The position numbers and the translations under genes were made by a program. Below are positions 15,363 through 23,626 of a stretch of DNA of 29,127 nt, one piece after another. The notes below the pieces were generated by a model. The model had not been told where the DNA came from. It saw only the letters and a list, made by a program, of their open reading frames with translations, and made no database searches. Position 1 is the first letter of the stretch; every line of letters starts with the position of its first letter. The stretch is from Acidobacteriota bacterium (GTDB lineage Bacteria > Acidobacteriota > Terriglobia > Bryobacterales > Bryobacteraceae): positions 1 to 29,127 of the forward strand of contig JAEZIJ010000226.1 in assembly GCA_023436715.1 (NCBI GenBank). Direction: 5' to 3'.

Positions 15363-17756
15363 ATGATCCGGAAAGAAGAGGCGCTTCAATTCCATTCTTC
15401 GCCTTCTCCCGGCAAGCTGGCCATAGTACCGACCAAGCCGTGCCGGACTCAGCGCGATCTCAGTCTTGCATATACGCCCGGGGTGGCTGTGCCTTGCCTG
15501 GAAATCCAACGCGACCCGGGCCTCGCGTACAAGTACACCTCGAAGGGAAACCTCGTAGCGGTGGTATCGAACGGGACGGCGGTTCTTGGCCTGGGCAACA
15601 TCGGAGCCCAGGCCGGGAAGCCCGTGATGGAGGGCAAGGCGGTCCTGTTCAAGCGGTTCGCGGATATCGACGTATTCGATATCGAGTTGAACACCGAAGA
15701 TCCGCGCGAGGTGATTCGGGCATGCCAGTTGCTCGAACCGACCTTTGGGGGGATCAACCTCGAAGACATCAAAGCACCGGAATGTTTCGGCATCGAGGAG
15801 GAGCTGAAACGGACTCTGAAGATTCCCGTCCTGCACGACGACCAGCACGGAACGGCAATCATTTCCGGCGCGGCGCTGATCAACGCGCTCGAGTTGGCCG
15901 GCAAGCGAATCGACGAAGTGAGGGTTACGTTCAGCGGGGCCGGAGCGGCGGCTCTGTCCTGCGCGGCGCACTACGTGAGGCTGGGAGTGCGGCGGCAGAA
16001 TATCACGATGTGCGACATCTACGGCGTCTTGTACAGAGGCCGCACAGAGGGAATGAACCCGTACATGCAGCGGTTCGCGGCGGATACGGACGCACGCACG
16101 CTGGCAGAGGCGCTGGAAGGGGCGGACGTGTTCGTCGGGCTGTCGGCCGGCAATATTGTAAGCCCTGAGATGATCAAGGGGATGGCTCCGAATCCGGTGG
16201 TCTTCGCGCTGGCGAACCCCGATCCGGAGATACCGTACGAAGCGGCGGTAGAAGCGCGGCCGGACGCGATTGTGTGCACGGGCCGGTCGGATTTTCCGAA
16301 TCAGGTGAACAACGTCCTGGGATTTCCATTCATTTTTCGCGGCGCGCTCGACGTCCGGGCCACAACGATTAATGAGGATATGAAGCTGGCGGCCACGAAA
16401 GCGCTCGCCGAGCTCGCCAAAGAGGACGTGCCGGACTCGGTGCGCCGTGCATACGGCGTCGAGACGATGGAGTTCGGTCCCACCTACGTCATTCCGAAGC
16501 CTTTCGACTCGCGCGTGCTGATCCGGGTAGCCTCGGCCGTAGCGCAGGCGGCGATGGAGAGCGGCGTCGCGCAGCAGTCGATCGATATCACCGAGTACAG
16601 AGACCAGCTCGAGCGCCGGTTCGGGAAGGCCCACGAAGTGATGAGGGCGATGATCCACAAGGCGCAGAAGCGCCCTGAGCGGATCGTGTTCCCGGAGGGC
16701 GAGGAGCCGAAGATCCTGCGCGCCTGCCAGGTGCTCATTGATGACGGCATCGCCATACCGATTCTGCTTGGGCGAAGAGAACGGATCCGCTATCTTGCGG
16801 CGGAGCTTCACCTGCACCTGGACGGCGTGCAGGTTATCGAGCCAGCGCGCTGGAGCGAACTGCCGGCCTACGAGGAAGAGTTGTACCGGCTGCGGCGCAG
16901 GAAAGGGATCACACGGAAGTCGGCCGGACAGGCGATCCTGAATCCGAACATGTTCGGGGCGATGATGCTGCACATGGGGCACGCGGACGCGCTGGTCGGA
17001 GGACTGACGCACGATTATCCGGAGATCGTCCGGCCCGCGATCCAGGTGATCGCGACGCGGCCCGGCCTGCATACGGTTTCGGGGCTGCTCCTGCTGTGCA
17101 CGACGAGCCGTGTGTACTTCCTGGCGGATTGCACGGTGAACATCGACCCCACGTCGGAGGACCTGGCCGAGATTGCGGTTTCAGCCGCCGACATGGCGCG
17201 GCGCTTCGAGGTGGAGCCGAGGGTGGCCATGCTGTCGTTCTCCAATTTCGGGAGTTCGCGCCATCCCCTCGCAGAGAAAGTACGGCGGGCGGTGGAAATT
17301 CTGCATCTTCGGGAACCGCGGTTGAAGGTAGACGGCGAGATGCGGGCGGATATGGCGATTGTGCCGGAAATCCTCGAGGAGGAGTACCCGTTCAGCTCGA
17401 TCAAAGGCGGGGCGAACGTACTGATATTCCCGAGCCTGGAGGCAGGCAGCATCGCATACCGGATGATGGCGCAACTGGGCGGAGCCGAGGTGGTCGGCCC
17501 GATTCTGATGGGGCTCGCCAAGCCCGTTCATGTATTGAGGCGCGGGGCGGAGGTCAACGACGTAATAAACATGGCGGCGATTGCCGTGGTGGACGCCCAG
17601 GGCTCCAGACGCCGGTGGCGCCCGCTTGCCCACCGCAAGCGCCGCAGGCCGGAGCACCCGCGCCGCCCCCGTGTAAGGCTCAACAGAAACAAGTTGCAGG
17701 GAGACCCGGACGGAACCGGTCCCGCGGGGGACACGGAACCTCTGGCCGCGACGTAA
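15363..17756 (+). CDS. maeB: NADP-dependent malic enzyme, MaeB type (malic enzyme fused to phosphotransacetylase-like domain)
   Basis: Oxidatively decarboxylates malate to pyruvate, linking the TCA cycle to gluconeogenic precursors and NADPH. The 797-residue protein starts with the malic domain (LAYTPGVAVPC with Tyr37, GNIGAQAGKPVMEGKAVLFK, GGINLEDIKAPECFGIE, HDDQHGTA from His158). A Rossmann domain (TFSGAGAAALSCAAHYVRLG) follows, then from about residue 433 a phosphotransacetylase-like domain (RIVFPEGEEPKILRACQ ... FPSLEAGSIAYRMMAQLGGAE) that in MaeB proteins is usually regulatory and binds acetyl-CoA. The normal end is near VVDAQ at 746. A further 51 residues, very rich in Arg and Pro, are unusual. 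ATG 15363 has GGAGGGGG upstream. Confidence 0.95.
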   Translation: MIRKEEALQFHSSPSPGKLAIVPTKPCRTQRDLSLAYTPGVAVPCLEIQRDPGLAYKYTSKGNLVAVVSNGTAVLGLGNIGAQAGKPVMEGKAVLFKRFADIDVFDIELNTEDPREVIRACQLLEPTFGGINLEDIKAPECFGIEEELKRTLKIPVLHDDQHGTAIISGAALINALELAGKRIDEVRVTFSGAGAAALSCAAHYVRLGVRRQNITMCDIYGVLYRGRTEGMNPYMQRFAADTDARTLAEALEGADVFVGLSAGNIVSPEMIKGMAPNPVVFALANPDPEIPYEAAVEARPDAIVCTGRSDFPNQVNNVLGFPFIFRGALDVRATTINEDMKLAATKALAELAKEDVPDSVRRAYGVETMEFGPTYVIPKPFDSRVLIRVASAVAQAAMESGVAQQSIDITEYRDQLERRFGKAHEVMRAMIHKAQKRPERIVFPEGEEPKILRACQVLIDDGIAIPILLGRRERIRYLAAELHLHLDGVQVIEPARWSELPAYEEELYRLRRRKGITRKSAGQAILNPNMFGAMMLHMGHADALVGGLTHDYPEIVRPAIQVIATRPGLHTVSGLLLLCTTSRVYFLADCTVNIDPTSEDLAEIAVSAADMARRFEVEPRVAMLSFSNFGSSRHPLAEKVRRAVEILHLREPRLKVDGEMRADMAIVPEILEEEYPFSSIKGGANVLIFPSLEAGSIAYRMMAQLGGAEVVGPILMGLAKPVHVLRRGAEVNDVINMAAIAVVDAQGSRRRWRPLAHRKRRRPEHPRRPRVRLNRNKLQGDPDGTGPAGDTEPLAAT

Positions 17757-17791
17757 CCTTCAGGTATATACTTCGACTGCGTAGTGACCAG

Positions 17792-17998
17792 CCTTGTATC
17801 AGGACATGGCTTTAGCCGTGCCGCATCGTCATGAGAAGGCCGGTGAAAGCCGGTCTGGTGGATGCGCCCGGTCCCCTATTGTTTTACATACTTTGGCCGC
17901 GAGAGAGACAGCAGGGGCTAAAGCCCTCTGATGGTGGCGCCCTACGGCACGGCTGAAGCCACGCCCTGATACGGGTCGTGATGACCGGGCCGCAAGTC
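17792..17998. repeat. Intergenic inverted-repeat element, copy B
   Basis: The left end (17792-17823, TTGTATCAGG then a GGCTTTAGCCGTG hairpin) and right end (17943-17998, GGCACGGCTGAAGCC then CCTGATACGGGTCG to CGCAAGTC) match the two ends of the element at 283-528. The interior is different and contains the small palindrome GGGCT-AA-AGCCC (about 17914-17926). It fills the gap between convergent genes: 36 bp after maeB and 5 bp before the stop of the small membrane protein gene. Confidence 0.7.
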
Positions 17999-18003
17999 GG
18001 CCC

Positions 18004-18270
18004 CTATGCGTGGTGCTCTGCCTTGCGCGGGTGGTAATGGTGCGTCTTGAACAACGGCGCACCGACTCCCCAGACGAGCAGGAACAAGACGACAAACCCC
18101 ACCAGCAGGTCCGGCGGCCGCCACGTCTCCATCGGCGGGATCAGGCCGATGACGATGGCAGCGGCGGCGCTCAACGCGTGCCAGTACCACTTCGCGTGGA
18201 AGAAGTAGAGCAGAGCGAGCGCCAGGACGAGGGCGGAACCGTAAACCAAAGCGACCAGAGTCGGTTGCAT
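18004..18270 (-). CDS. Small three-helix membrane protein, function unknown
   Basis: An 88-residue protein I do not recognise by family. Three hydrophobic segments are clear: TLVALVYGSALVLALALLYFF (about 4-24), WYWHALSAAAAIVIGLIPP (about 28-46) and DLLVGFVVLFLLVWGVGAP (about 55-73). The C-terminus is polar and histidine-rich (THHYHPRKAEHHA), possibly a metal-binding tail. The ATG at 18270 has GAAGGAGC upstream; an open frame extends further to 18588, but it runs through the divergent promoter region and has no homology. It is divergent from the Gfo/Idh gene at 18419. Confidence 0.7.
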   Translation of the reverse strand: MQPTLVALVYGSALVLALALLYFFHAKWYWHALSAAAAIVIGLIPPMETWRPPDLLVGFVVLFLLVWGVGAPLFKTHHYHPRKAEHHA

Positions 18271-18355
18271 GGCCTTAGCTCCTTCGTCCCGTATTCTAAA
18301 CCTACTTGCGAGGGGTGAAAAGGGGGATGAGAGGGGTGCGGCCACTCTGATGATT

Positions 18356-18374
18356 TCGGACAATCCGATATGAT
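18356..18374 (+). promoter_or_regulatory. Candidate promoter and operator of the sugar gene run
   Basis: TCGGA-CAA-TCCGA (18356-18368), a perfect five-base inverted repeat, directly abuts TATGAT (18369-18374), a good -10, 44 bp before the Gfo/Idh start codon. No clear -35 is seen. The arrangement would suit a repressor, but this is only a pattern call. Confidence 0.35.
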
Positions 18375-18418
18375 ACAGTTCTCGCTGGGCAAGCTGCTGG
18401 AATCGAGAAAGGCAAATC

Positions 18419-19732
18419 ATGGAACCCACAAGACGATTCTTCATCCGTACAGCCGCACCGGCGGCGATGCTGTTCAAACTGGCGGGACCGAAACCTGAAC
18501 TGAAGGCCGCCGCTCCGAACGACCAGATCGCGATGGGCTTTATCGGCGTTGGCATTCGCGGCTCATTCCACCTCGACACGTTTGGCAAGACGCCGGGCGT
18601 GCGTCCGGTGATGGCCGCGGACTGCTACGACGGCCACCTCGCCTGGGCCAAGGAAGCCACCGACGGGAAAATTGAAACGACCAAAGACTACCATGCGCTT
18701 TTGGCCCGGAAGGACATCGACGCCGTCGTGATCTCGACACCCGATCACTGGCACGCTCGCATGGTGCTCGACGCGCTTGCCGCCGGAAAGCACGTATACA
18801 TCGAAAAGCCGCTGACGTATACCATCGCCGAGGGAAAGCAAATCATCGACGCGGCGAAGAAAAGCGGCAAGCTGGTGATGGTAGGCAGCCAGAACAAGAC
18901 GAGCAGTCTCACGGCAAAGGCGCGCGAGGTTGTGAAATCCGGGATCCTGGGCAAGCTGAACCAGTGCCGGCTATCGGACAACCGCAACACGCCGGAAGGC
19001 GCATGGGTATATCCGGTTCCGGAAGATGCCTCGCCCGAAACGATCGACTGGAAGAGCTGGCTCGGACCGGCGCCGAAGATTCCGTTCGATGCCAAGCGTG
19101 TCTTCCGTTGGCGCTGCTGGTGGGAATATTCCGGCGGCGTTGCGACGGACCTGTGGGTACACAACTTCACGACATTCCACGAGGTGATGGACGTGAAGGG
19201 GCCGAAATCGGTGGTGGCGCAAGGCGGCATCTACCGGTTCGACGACGGGCGGAGTTGCCCCGACCTGCTGACAGCGGTTTACGAGTACCCGAACTTCCTG
19301 CTGGAGATCACGGCGAACCTCGGCAATTCGCGGCGGTCAACCGGGTTCATCGTTGCCGGCTCGGAAGCGAGCCTGAGTTTCGGCCGAAACAATGTCGTGG
19401 TGACGTTCGAACCGCCGCCGGGTCCGGTGGCGTGGTACGGGTTGAACGGCTGGACGAAAGCGGCGCGGGAGAAGTACCTGGCTTCGCTCGGCTTCGGCGG
19501 GGGCAAACAGCCCCAATCGCCGCCCACGAAGAAACCGCAGGAGTTCCCGGTCGAGCGCGGCCTCGAGCATCACGAGTACTTCGTGAAGTCGCTGAGAGAA
19601 GGATCGCCGAGCATGGAAACGGCCGAAGAAGGGCACCATGCGGCGGCGGCCGCGCACCTCGGCAACATGGCATACCGTAAACGCAGGCGCCTGCATTGGG
19701 ATATCAACACGAACAAGGTTAGCGAGGGATGA
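18419..19732 (+). CDS. Gfo/Idh/MocA-family oxidoreductase, Tat-signalled
   Basis: A 437-residue NAD(P)-dependent oxidoreductase of the glucose-fructose oxidoreductase / inositol dehydrogenase class, probably acting on a sugar or sugar derivative. A twin-arginine signal (RRFFIRTAAPAAMLF) implies folding with cofactor before export. The Rossmann start is MGFIGVGIRGSFHLDTF. STPDHWHARM and EKP (Glu129-Lys130-Pro131) are the family signature with the catalytic lysine, and GGVATDLWVHNFTTFHEVM is the substrate-side His/Asp motif. The substrate is unknown. GAGAAAGG precedes the ATG. The following TIM-barrel gene starts 2 bp after this stop, so the two are cotranscribed. Confidence 0.9.
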   Translation: MEPTRRFFIRTAAPAAMLFKLAGPKPELKAAAPNDQIAMGFIGVGIRGSFHLDTFGKTPGVRPVMAADCYDGHLAWAKEATDGKIETTKDYHALLARKDIDAVVISTPDHWHARMVLDALAAGKHVYIEKPLTYTIAEGKQIIDAAKKSGKLVMVGSQNKTSSLTAKAREVVKSGILGKLNQCRLSDNRNTPEGAWVYPVPEDASPETIDWKSWLGPAPKIPFDAKRVFRWRCWWEYSGGVATDLWVHNFTTFHEVMDVKGPKSVVAQGGIYRFDDGRSCPDLLTAVYEYPNFLLEITANLGNSRRSTGFIVAGSEASLSFGRNNVVVTFEPPPGPVAWYGLNGWTKAAREKYLASLGFGGGKQPQSPPTKKPQEFPVERGLEHHEYFVKSLREGSPSMETAEEGHHAAAAAHLGNMAYRKRRRLHWDINTNKVSEG

Positions 19733-19734
19733 CC

Positions 19735-20571
19735 ATGCAAAGCTCAGAACGCTTGTTCTCAAGGCGCAGCCTGCTCGCTTCGGCGGCGGCTGCGCTGACT
19801 GCGTCCGAACTGCTGGCGAAACGCCGCGTTCCGGTAGCCGTCGAGCTGTATTCCATCCGCCAGGATTGCCAGAAAGACCTTCCCGGCACCCTGGCGGCGG
19901 TGGCGAAGATGGGATACGACGGTGTCGAGTTCGCAGGTTACTACGGCCGCAGCGCGCCGGAGTTGCGCAAGATGCTGGATGACCTGAATCTGAAGGCGTT
20001 CAGCACGCATATCTCGGTGAAGACGCTGCTCGGCGACGAACTCGAAAAATCCATCGAGTTCAACCGCATCCTCGGTAACTCGCGGCTGACGGTGGCGTCG
20101 CTGCCGGCCGCCAAGACGCTACAGCCGTGGTACGACGTGGCCAAACAGTTCAACGAGATCGCGCAGAAGCTGAAACGCTACAAGATGCGAGTCGGGTTCC
20201 ACAACCATGCGGGCGAGCTGGACCTTGTGGAAGGCAAGCGGCCGTGGGACGTCTTTCTCGACAGCACGAGTAAAGACGTCACCATGCAGATGCACATGCA
20301 GCACTTCCCGGCCAAGAGCCTGGACGCGATCGAATATCTGAAGCGCTACCGGGGAAGGGCGCGAACGATGCACCTGAACGACTACGCCCCCGACCGCCGT
20401 AAGGTTCTGTTCGGCGAGGGCGTGATCGAGTGGAAGAAGATCTTCGACGCGGCGGAGAAGTTCGGCGGGATCGAGTGCTACATCGTCGAGCAGGAGAGCT
20501 ACCCCGAGCCGTTGACGCCGCTGCAGTGCGTTGACCGCTGCCTCCAGAATTTCCGGAAGCTTCATGCGTGA
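19735..20571 (+). CDS. Sugar phosphate isomerase/epimerase-like TIM barrel, Tat-signalled
   Basis: A 278-residue xylose-isomerase-like (AP_endonuc_2) TIM barrel, expected to isomerise or epimerise a sugar or keto-sugar using a divalent metal. A Tat signal (SRRSLLASAAAALTA) is followed by the barrel start VPVAVELYSIRQDCQKDLPGTLAAVAKMGYDGVEFAGYYG. GFHNHAGELD, MHLNDYAP and YIVEQES supply the usual Glu, His and Glu metal ligands. Where relatives normally read MQMDxGN, this protein reads MQMHMQH, so the ligand Asp is His187. The ATG at 19735 has GAGGG six bases upstream; the ATG at 19729 overlaps the preceding stop and is spaced worse. Partner substrate with the upstream Gfo/Idh enzyme is inferred. 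Confidence 0.88.
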   Translation: MQSSERLFSRRSLLASAAAALTASELLAKRRVPVAVELYSIRQDCQKDLPGTLAAVAKMGYDGVEFAGYYGRSAPELRKMLDDLNLKAFSTHISVKTLLGDELEKSIEFNRILGNSRLTVASLPAAKTLQPWYDVAKQFNEIAQKLKRYKMRVGFHNHAGELDLVEGKRPWDVFLDSTSKDVTMQMHMQHFPAKSLDAIEYLKRYRGRARTMHLNDYAPDRRKVLFGEGVIEWKKIFDAAEKFGGIECYIVEQESYPEPLTPLQCVDRCLQNFRKLHA

Positions 20572-20584
20572 GGAGCGTGATCTC

Positions 20585-21481
20585 ATGCCGGTCCGTATCT
20601 CGGCATTTCCAAACTGCTACATCGATCGGATAGCGGGCGAGCGGACCATGTCCGTGTTCGAGTGGATCGAGATGGCCCGATCCCTCGACGCGGACGGCCT
20701 GGAGATGTACGAGGGCTTCTTCGAGAGCCTAGCCCCGGCCTATCTCGACAGCGTGGGTGAGGCGATCTCGAACGCCGGATTCGCAATGCCCATGCTGTGC
20801 TGCTCGCCGGATTTCACCAACCCGGACCACGACGCGCGCTGCCGTGCGGTGGAGCACGAGGCGGAGATGATCCGCGTGACGCGCCGCCTGGGAGGGCCGC
20901 GGGCGGTGTGCCGCGTTCTGAGCGGACAGCGCTACCCTGAGGTTGCGCGGCAGCAGGGGCTGGAGTGGGTGATCGGGTGCATACGCGAGTGCCTGGCTGT
21001 GGCGCGCGAGTGCGACATCGTTCTGGGAATCGAGAACCATTACAAGGACGGCTTCTGGCGCTACCCCGAGTTTGCCCAGAAGCAGGACGTGTTTCTCGAA
21101 GTGGTGAACGCGATCGATGACCGGGAATACTTCGGCGTGCAGTACGATCCATCGAACGCCATCGTTGCCGGAGACGACCCGATCGCGCTGTTGGAAGCCG
21201 TTGCCGGCAGGGTGGTCAGTATGCATGCGAGCGACCGGTATCTGGTCCCGGGCACTTCGCTGGAGGCGCTGCGGCAGTCCGACGGCACGCTCGGCTACTC
21301 GCCCAACCTGCTGCATGGGGTGACCGGCAAGGGGCTAAACGACTACGACCGCATCTTCCAGATTCTTGCCCGGGAGAACTACCGGGGTTGGATCAGCATC
21401 GAGGACGGCATGAACGGGATGGAAGAGATGGCGGAGTCCCTGGTATTCCTGCGCCGGATGAGCGCCAAATACTTCCCGTGA
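20585..21481 (+). CDS. Sugar phosphate isomerase/epimerase-like TIM barrel (no signal peptide)
   Basis: A 298-residue AP_endonuc_2 TIM barrel without any signal, so cytoplasmic, unlike its neighbours. MPVRISAFPNCYIDRIAGERTMSVFEW opens the barrel. LGIENHYKDG (Glu), VQYDPSNA (Asp), VSMHASDR (His) and ISIEDGMNG (Glu) give a complete metal-binding set. The ATG at 20585 has GAGGAG about nine bases upstream; an in-frame ATG at 20564 overlaps the previous stop and is less likely. It probably acts on the product of the exported enzymes after uptake, but this is inference. It ends 4 bp from the convergent lipoprotein gene. Confidence 0.87.
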   Translation: MPVRISAFPNCYIDRIAGERTMSVFEWIEMARSLDADGLEMYEGFFESLAPAYLDSVGEAISNAGFAMPMLCCSPDFTNPDHDARCRAVEHEAEMIRVTRRLGGPRAVCRVLSGQRYPEVARQQGLEWVIGCIRECLAVARECDIVLGIENHYKDGFWRYPEFAQKQDVFLEVVNAIDDREYFGVQYDPSNAIVAGDDPIALLEAVAGRVVSMHASDRYLVPGTSLEALRQSDGTLGYSPNLLHGVTGKGLNDYDRIFQILARENYRGWISIEDGMNGMEEMAESLVFLRRMSAKYFP

Positions 21482-21485
21482 GCCG

Positions 21486-22097
21486 TCAGCGGCTGGTGCC
21501 CAGGAAATCGCCGGTCGTGGCGTCCATGAAGACCGAGAAACCGCTGGTCGAGACGGAGTCGCCCCAGAAGACGCGCCAGGCCGGGTCTGGGAAGCGGTCG
21601 GTTTTCTCCAGCATGCATTTCACTGGTTGGCTCGGGTTCTTGGCAGCGTAGTCGCGGCCCTTTTCCATGGCGAGCTTGTAGGCGGCGGTGGAATCCTTGC
21701 GGAACGCGAGGACGTTGAAGGGCACCGGGCCACTGCCGCCGGACCACGTCTGCGCGGGCTCGGCCTCGACGCCGCGACGCAGGTTCCTCACCGGCTTGTG
21801 GACCACTGAATAGGTGAACCGGCGGACGCGGCCCGCGCTGTAGGAGACGAACACGGCCTCCCACGCCGCGGCCTTCCCGTCCTCGGCTTTCACGCCATCC
21901 ACGTCGATCGGCGAGACCCGCAGCAGTTGTACGTCCGGCGCCCAGCTTCGGGCGGAGGCGTACATGCCGCTGAAGGCCGATTGCGCGGAGACCGGCTCAG
22001 GCGGCTGCTCGGAGGCTGCGGGCTGGGGATTGCCGGAGCAGCTTGACAGCAACATGATGAGCGGCACGACGGCCGGTGCGAAATGGGAGATTCTCAT
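21486..22097 (-). CDS. Predicted lipoprotein, function unknown
   Basis: A 203-residue protein with a lipoprotein signal: MRISHFAPAVVPLIMLLSSC, with the lipobox LSSC giving Cys20 as the lipidated residue, then a Gly/Asn/Pro-rich linker. The mature part has no family I can name with certainty. Its C-terminal PAWRVFWGDSVSTSGFSVFMDATTGDFLG resembles a PepSY-like ending, in which a protease-inhibitory or sensory role is common. The ATG at 22097 is preferred; a TTG two codons upstream is also in frame. It sits alone between two converging sugar-gene runs and is probably an outer or inner membrane-anchored periplasmic protein. Confidence 0.7.
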   Translation of the reverse strand: MRISHFAPAVVPLIMLLSSCSGNPQPAASEQPPEPVSAQSAFSGMYASARSWAPDVQLLRVSPIDVDGVKAEDGKAAAWEAVFVSYSAGRVRRFTYSVVHKPVRNLRRGVEAEPAQTWSGGSGPVPFNVLAFRKDSTAAYKLAMEKGRDYAAKNPSQPVKCMLEKTDRFPDPAWRVFWGDSVSTSGFSVFMDATTGDFLGTSR

Positions 22098-22132
22098 GAC
22101 CAAAGCCCATTTTAGCGGGAGTTGGGCAGACG

Positions 22133-22223
22133 TCCACGTGTGCGGACACGTGGAGGCCCGGCCGGGCGTGGACGCCCGGCGCAGGTCTGGAGGCCTGCCC
22201 CACCTGCCGCATGGGCCTGCGGC
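22133..22223. repeat. Array of four different hairpins
   Basis: Four back-to-back stem-loops fill the gap between two minus-strand genes. They are TCCACGTGT-GCGG-ACACGTGGA (22133-22154), GCCGGGCG-TGGA-CGCCCGGC (22161-22180), GCAGGTC-TGGA-GGCCTGC (22181-22198, one G-U pair) and GCCGCA-TGGGCC-TGCGGC (22206-22223). The stems differ but two loops are the same TGGA. CCTGCCCCAC at 22194-22203 links it to the blocks at 15219-15271 and 29034-29066. Confidence 0.6.
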
Positions 22224-22247
22224 GTGATGAAAATGGACGCGGCGTGC

Positions 22248-23612
22248 CTACAGTTTGAAGCTTGCCAACACCTGATCCCACGGCTTGCGGTACGGGCGTA
22301 CTAACATGGCCGCGGCCTCCCGGTCGCCGACAATCGTTTCCTTCTCCGGATCCCAACGGACGCTTCTGCCCAGGCGGAGCGCGATGTTCGCGAGGTGAGT
22401 GGCTGTGGCAACGCGATGTCCACCCTCCACATCGCAGAAGGGCAACTTGCGGCTGCGTATCGACGACAACCAGTCGCGCTTGTTGAGCGCCATGGTGTCC
22501 TCGGCTTCGCCGCGCGGCCGGGCAGCAGCAGCTTCGAAATAAGGCGCCGGCTTCTCGTTCGTGGTCCGCGGGCCGCCTACCGGGTGGCCGAGGAACTGCG
22601 GAATGAGGTTGTCCGGATTCGTCTTCGTCTCCGGGATCAAGAGATTATCGCCACGCAACACGAGTGTGCCCTTGGTGCCGATGAACTGCGAGCCGCCGGC
22701 GATGGGATCCCGGGGCCCGGCCGCCGCTTCGCGGATCGAATAGAGCAGGGTGAAGCCCGGGTAGGTGAACAGCGCGTCCTGAAGGTCGGGCGTTTCGCCG
22801 TCGTCTTCGAGAGCGTACCGGCCACCATGCGAGGAGACCAGCGTGGGCGCGTTCACGTTCATGATATAGTGCATCTGGTCCATGCTGTGCGCGGCCAGGT
22901 TGGTCATCTGGCCGCCGGAGTAATCCCAGAACCAGCGGAAGTGGTAGAGCGCGCGGTGGCTCGTATAAGGCTTCTTCGGCGCCGGGCCGAGCCACATGTC
23001 GTAATCGATTTCGGGCGGCGGGCCGGCGACCGGCGTTTTGCCGAAACCGGGCATGACGTTGCGGTACGCGCCCATGCGGACGCTGTGCACTTTTCCGAGT
23101 TTCCCGCTGGCGATGATCTCCCTCGCCTGCGCGACGCCCCTGGCCGTGCGCCGCTGCGTTCCGACCGTCACCATGCGGTTGTACTTGCGGGCGGCCTTCA
23201 CCATCCAGCGCCCCTCGGCCACGAAGAGCGTGAGAGGCTTTTCGACATAGACGTCTTTGCCCGCGGCGCACGCCATGATTGTTATAAGCGCGTGCCAGTG
23301 GTCCGGCGTGGCGACGATCACGCCGTCGACGTCCTTGTCCTCGAGCAGCTTGCGGAAATCCGGGTAGCGCTTTGCGTTCGGATTCCCCATGAACTCGATG
23401 CCTTCTTCCAGGCGGGGCTTGTGGACGTCGCTGAGCGCCACAAGGTCAACGTCGGACATCTTCTTGAAATCGCCGATGTGCTGCTTACCGATCAGCCCGA
23501 AGCCGATGAAGCCGAGGCCGATGCGGTCGTTCGCGCCCAGCACTCTCGAGTAGGATGCAGCGGTCAGGGCGCCCAGGAAGCCCCGCCGGCTCGCTCCAGT
23601 GATTTCGCTCAT
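22248..23612 (-). CDS. Gfo/Idh/MocA-family oxidoreductase, Tat-signalled
   Basis: A 454-residue NAD(P)-dependent oxidoreductase related to, but clearly distinct from, the one at 18419. The Tat signal is SRRGFLGALTAAS. The Rossmann motif is GLGFIGFGLIGKQHIGDFKKM, with ATPDHWHALI and EKP at 124-126 (catalytic Lys125). The substrate-side motif reads GGQMTNLAAHSMDQMHYIM, where many relatives have Asp instead of the Asn. C-terminal WDQVLASF is typical of acidobacterial and planctomycetal members. The frame is open upstream to 23819, but ATG 23612 has a strong GGAGGGGG site. It is the last gene of the minus-strand run, 14 bp after the TIM barrel. Confidence 0.9.
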   Translation of the reverse strand: MSEITGASRRGFLGALTAASYSRVLGANDRIGLGFIGFGLIGKQHIGDFKKMSDVDLVALSDVHKPRLEEGIEFMGNPNAKRYPDFRKLLEDKDVDGVIVATPDHWHALITIMACAAGKDVYVEKPLTLFVAEGRWMVKAARKYNRMVTVGTQRRTARGVAQAREIIASGKLGKVHSVRMGAYRNVMPGFGKTPVAGPPPEIDYDMWLGPAPKKPYTSHRALYHFRWFWDYSGGQMTNLAAHSMDQMHYIMNVNAPTLVSSHGGRYALEDDGETPDLQDALFTYPGFTLLYSIREAAAGPRDPIAGGSQFIGTKGTLVLRGDNLLIPETKTNPDNLIPQFLGHPVGGPRTTNEKPAPYFEAAAARPRGEAEDTMALNKRDWLSSIRSRKLPFCDVEGGHRVATATHLANIALRLGRSVRWDPEKETIVGDREAAAMLVRPYRKPWDQVLASFKL

Positions 23613-23626
23613 GACTTTGCCCCCTC

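Noticed and set aside
15204..17072. A 622-codon antisense frame across the malic enzyme gene.
   Set aside because: Explained by codon bias of maeB; no recognisable motif or start signal.
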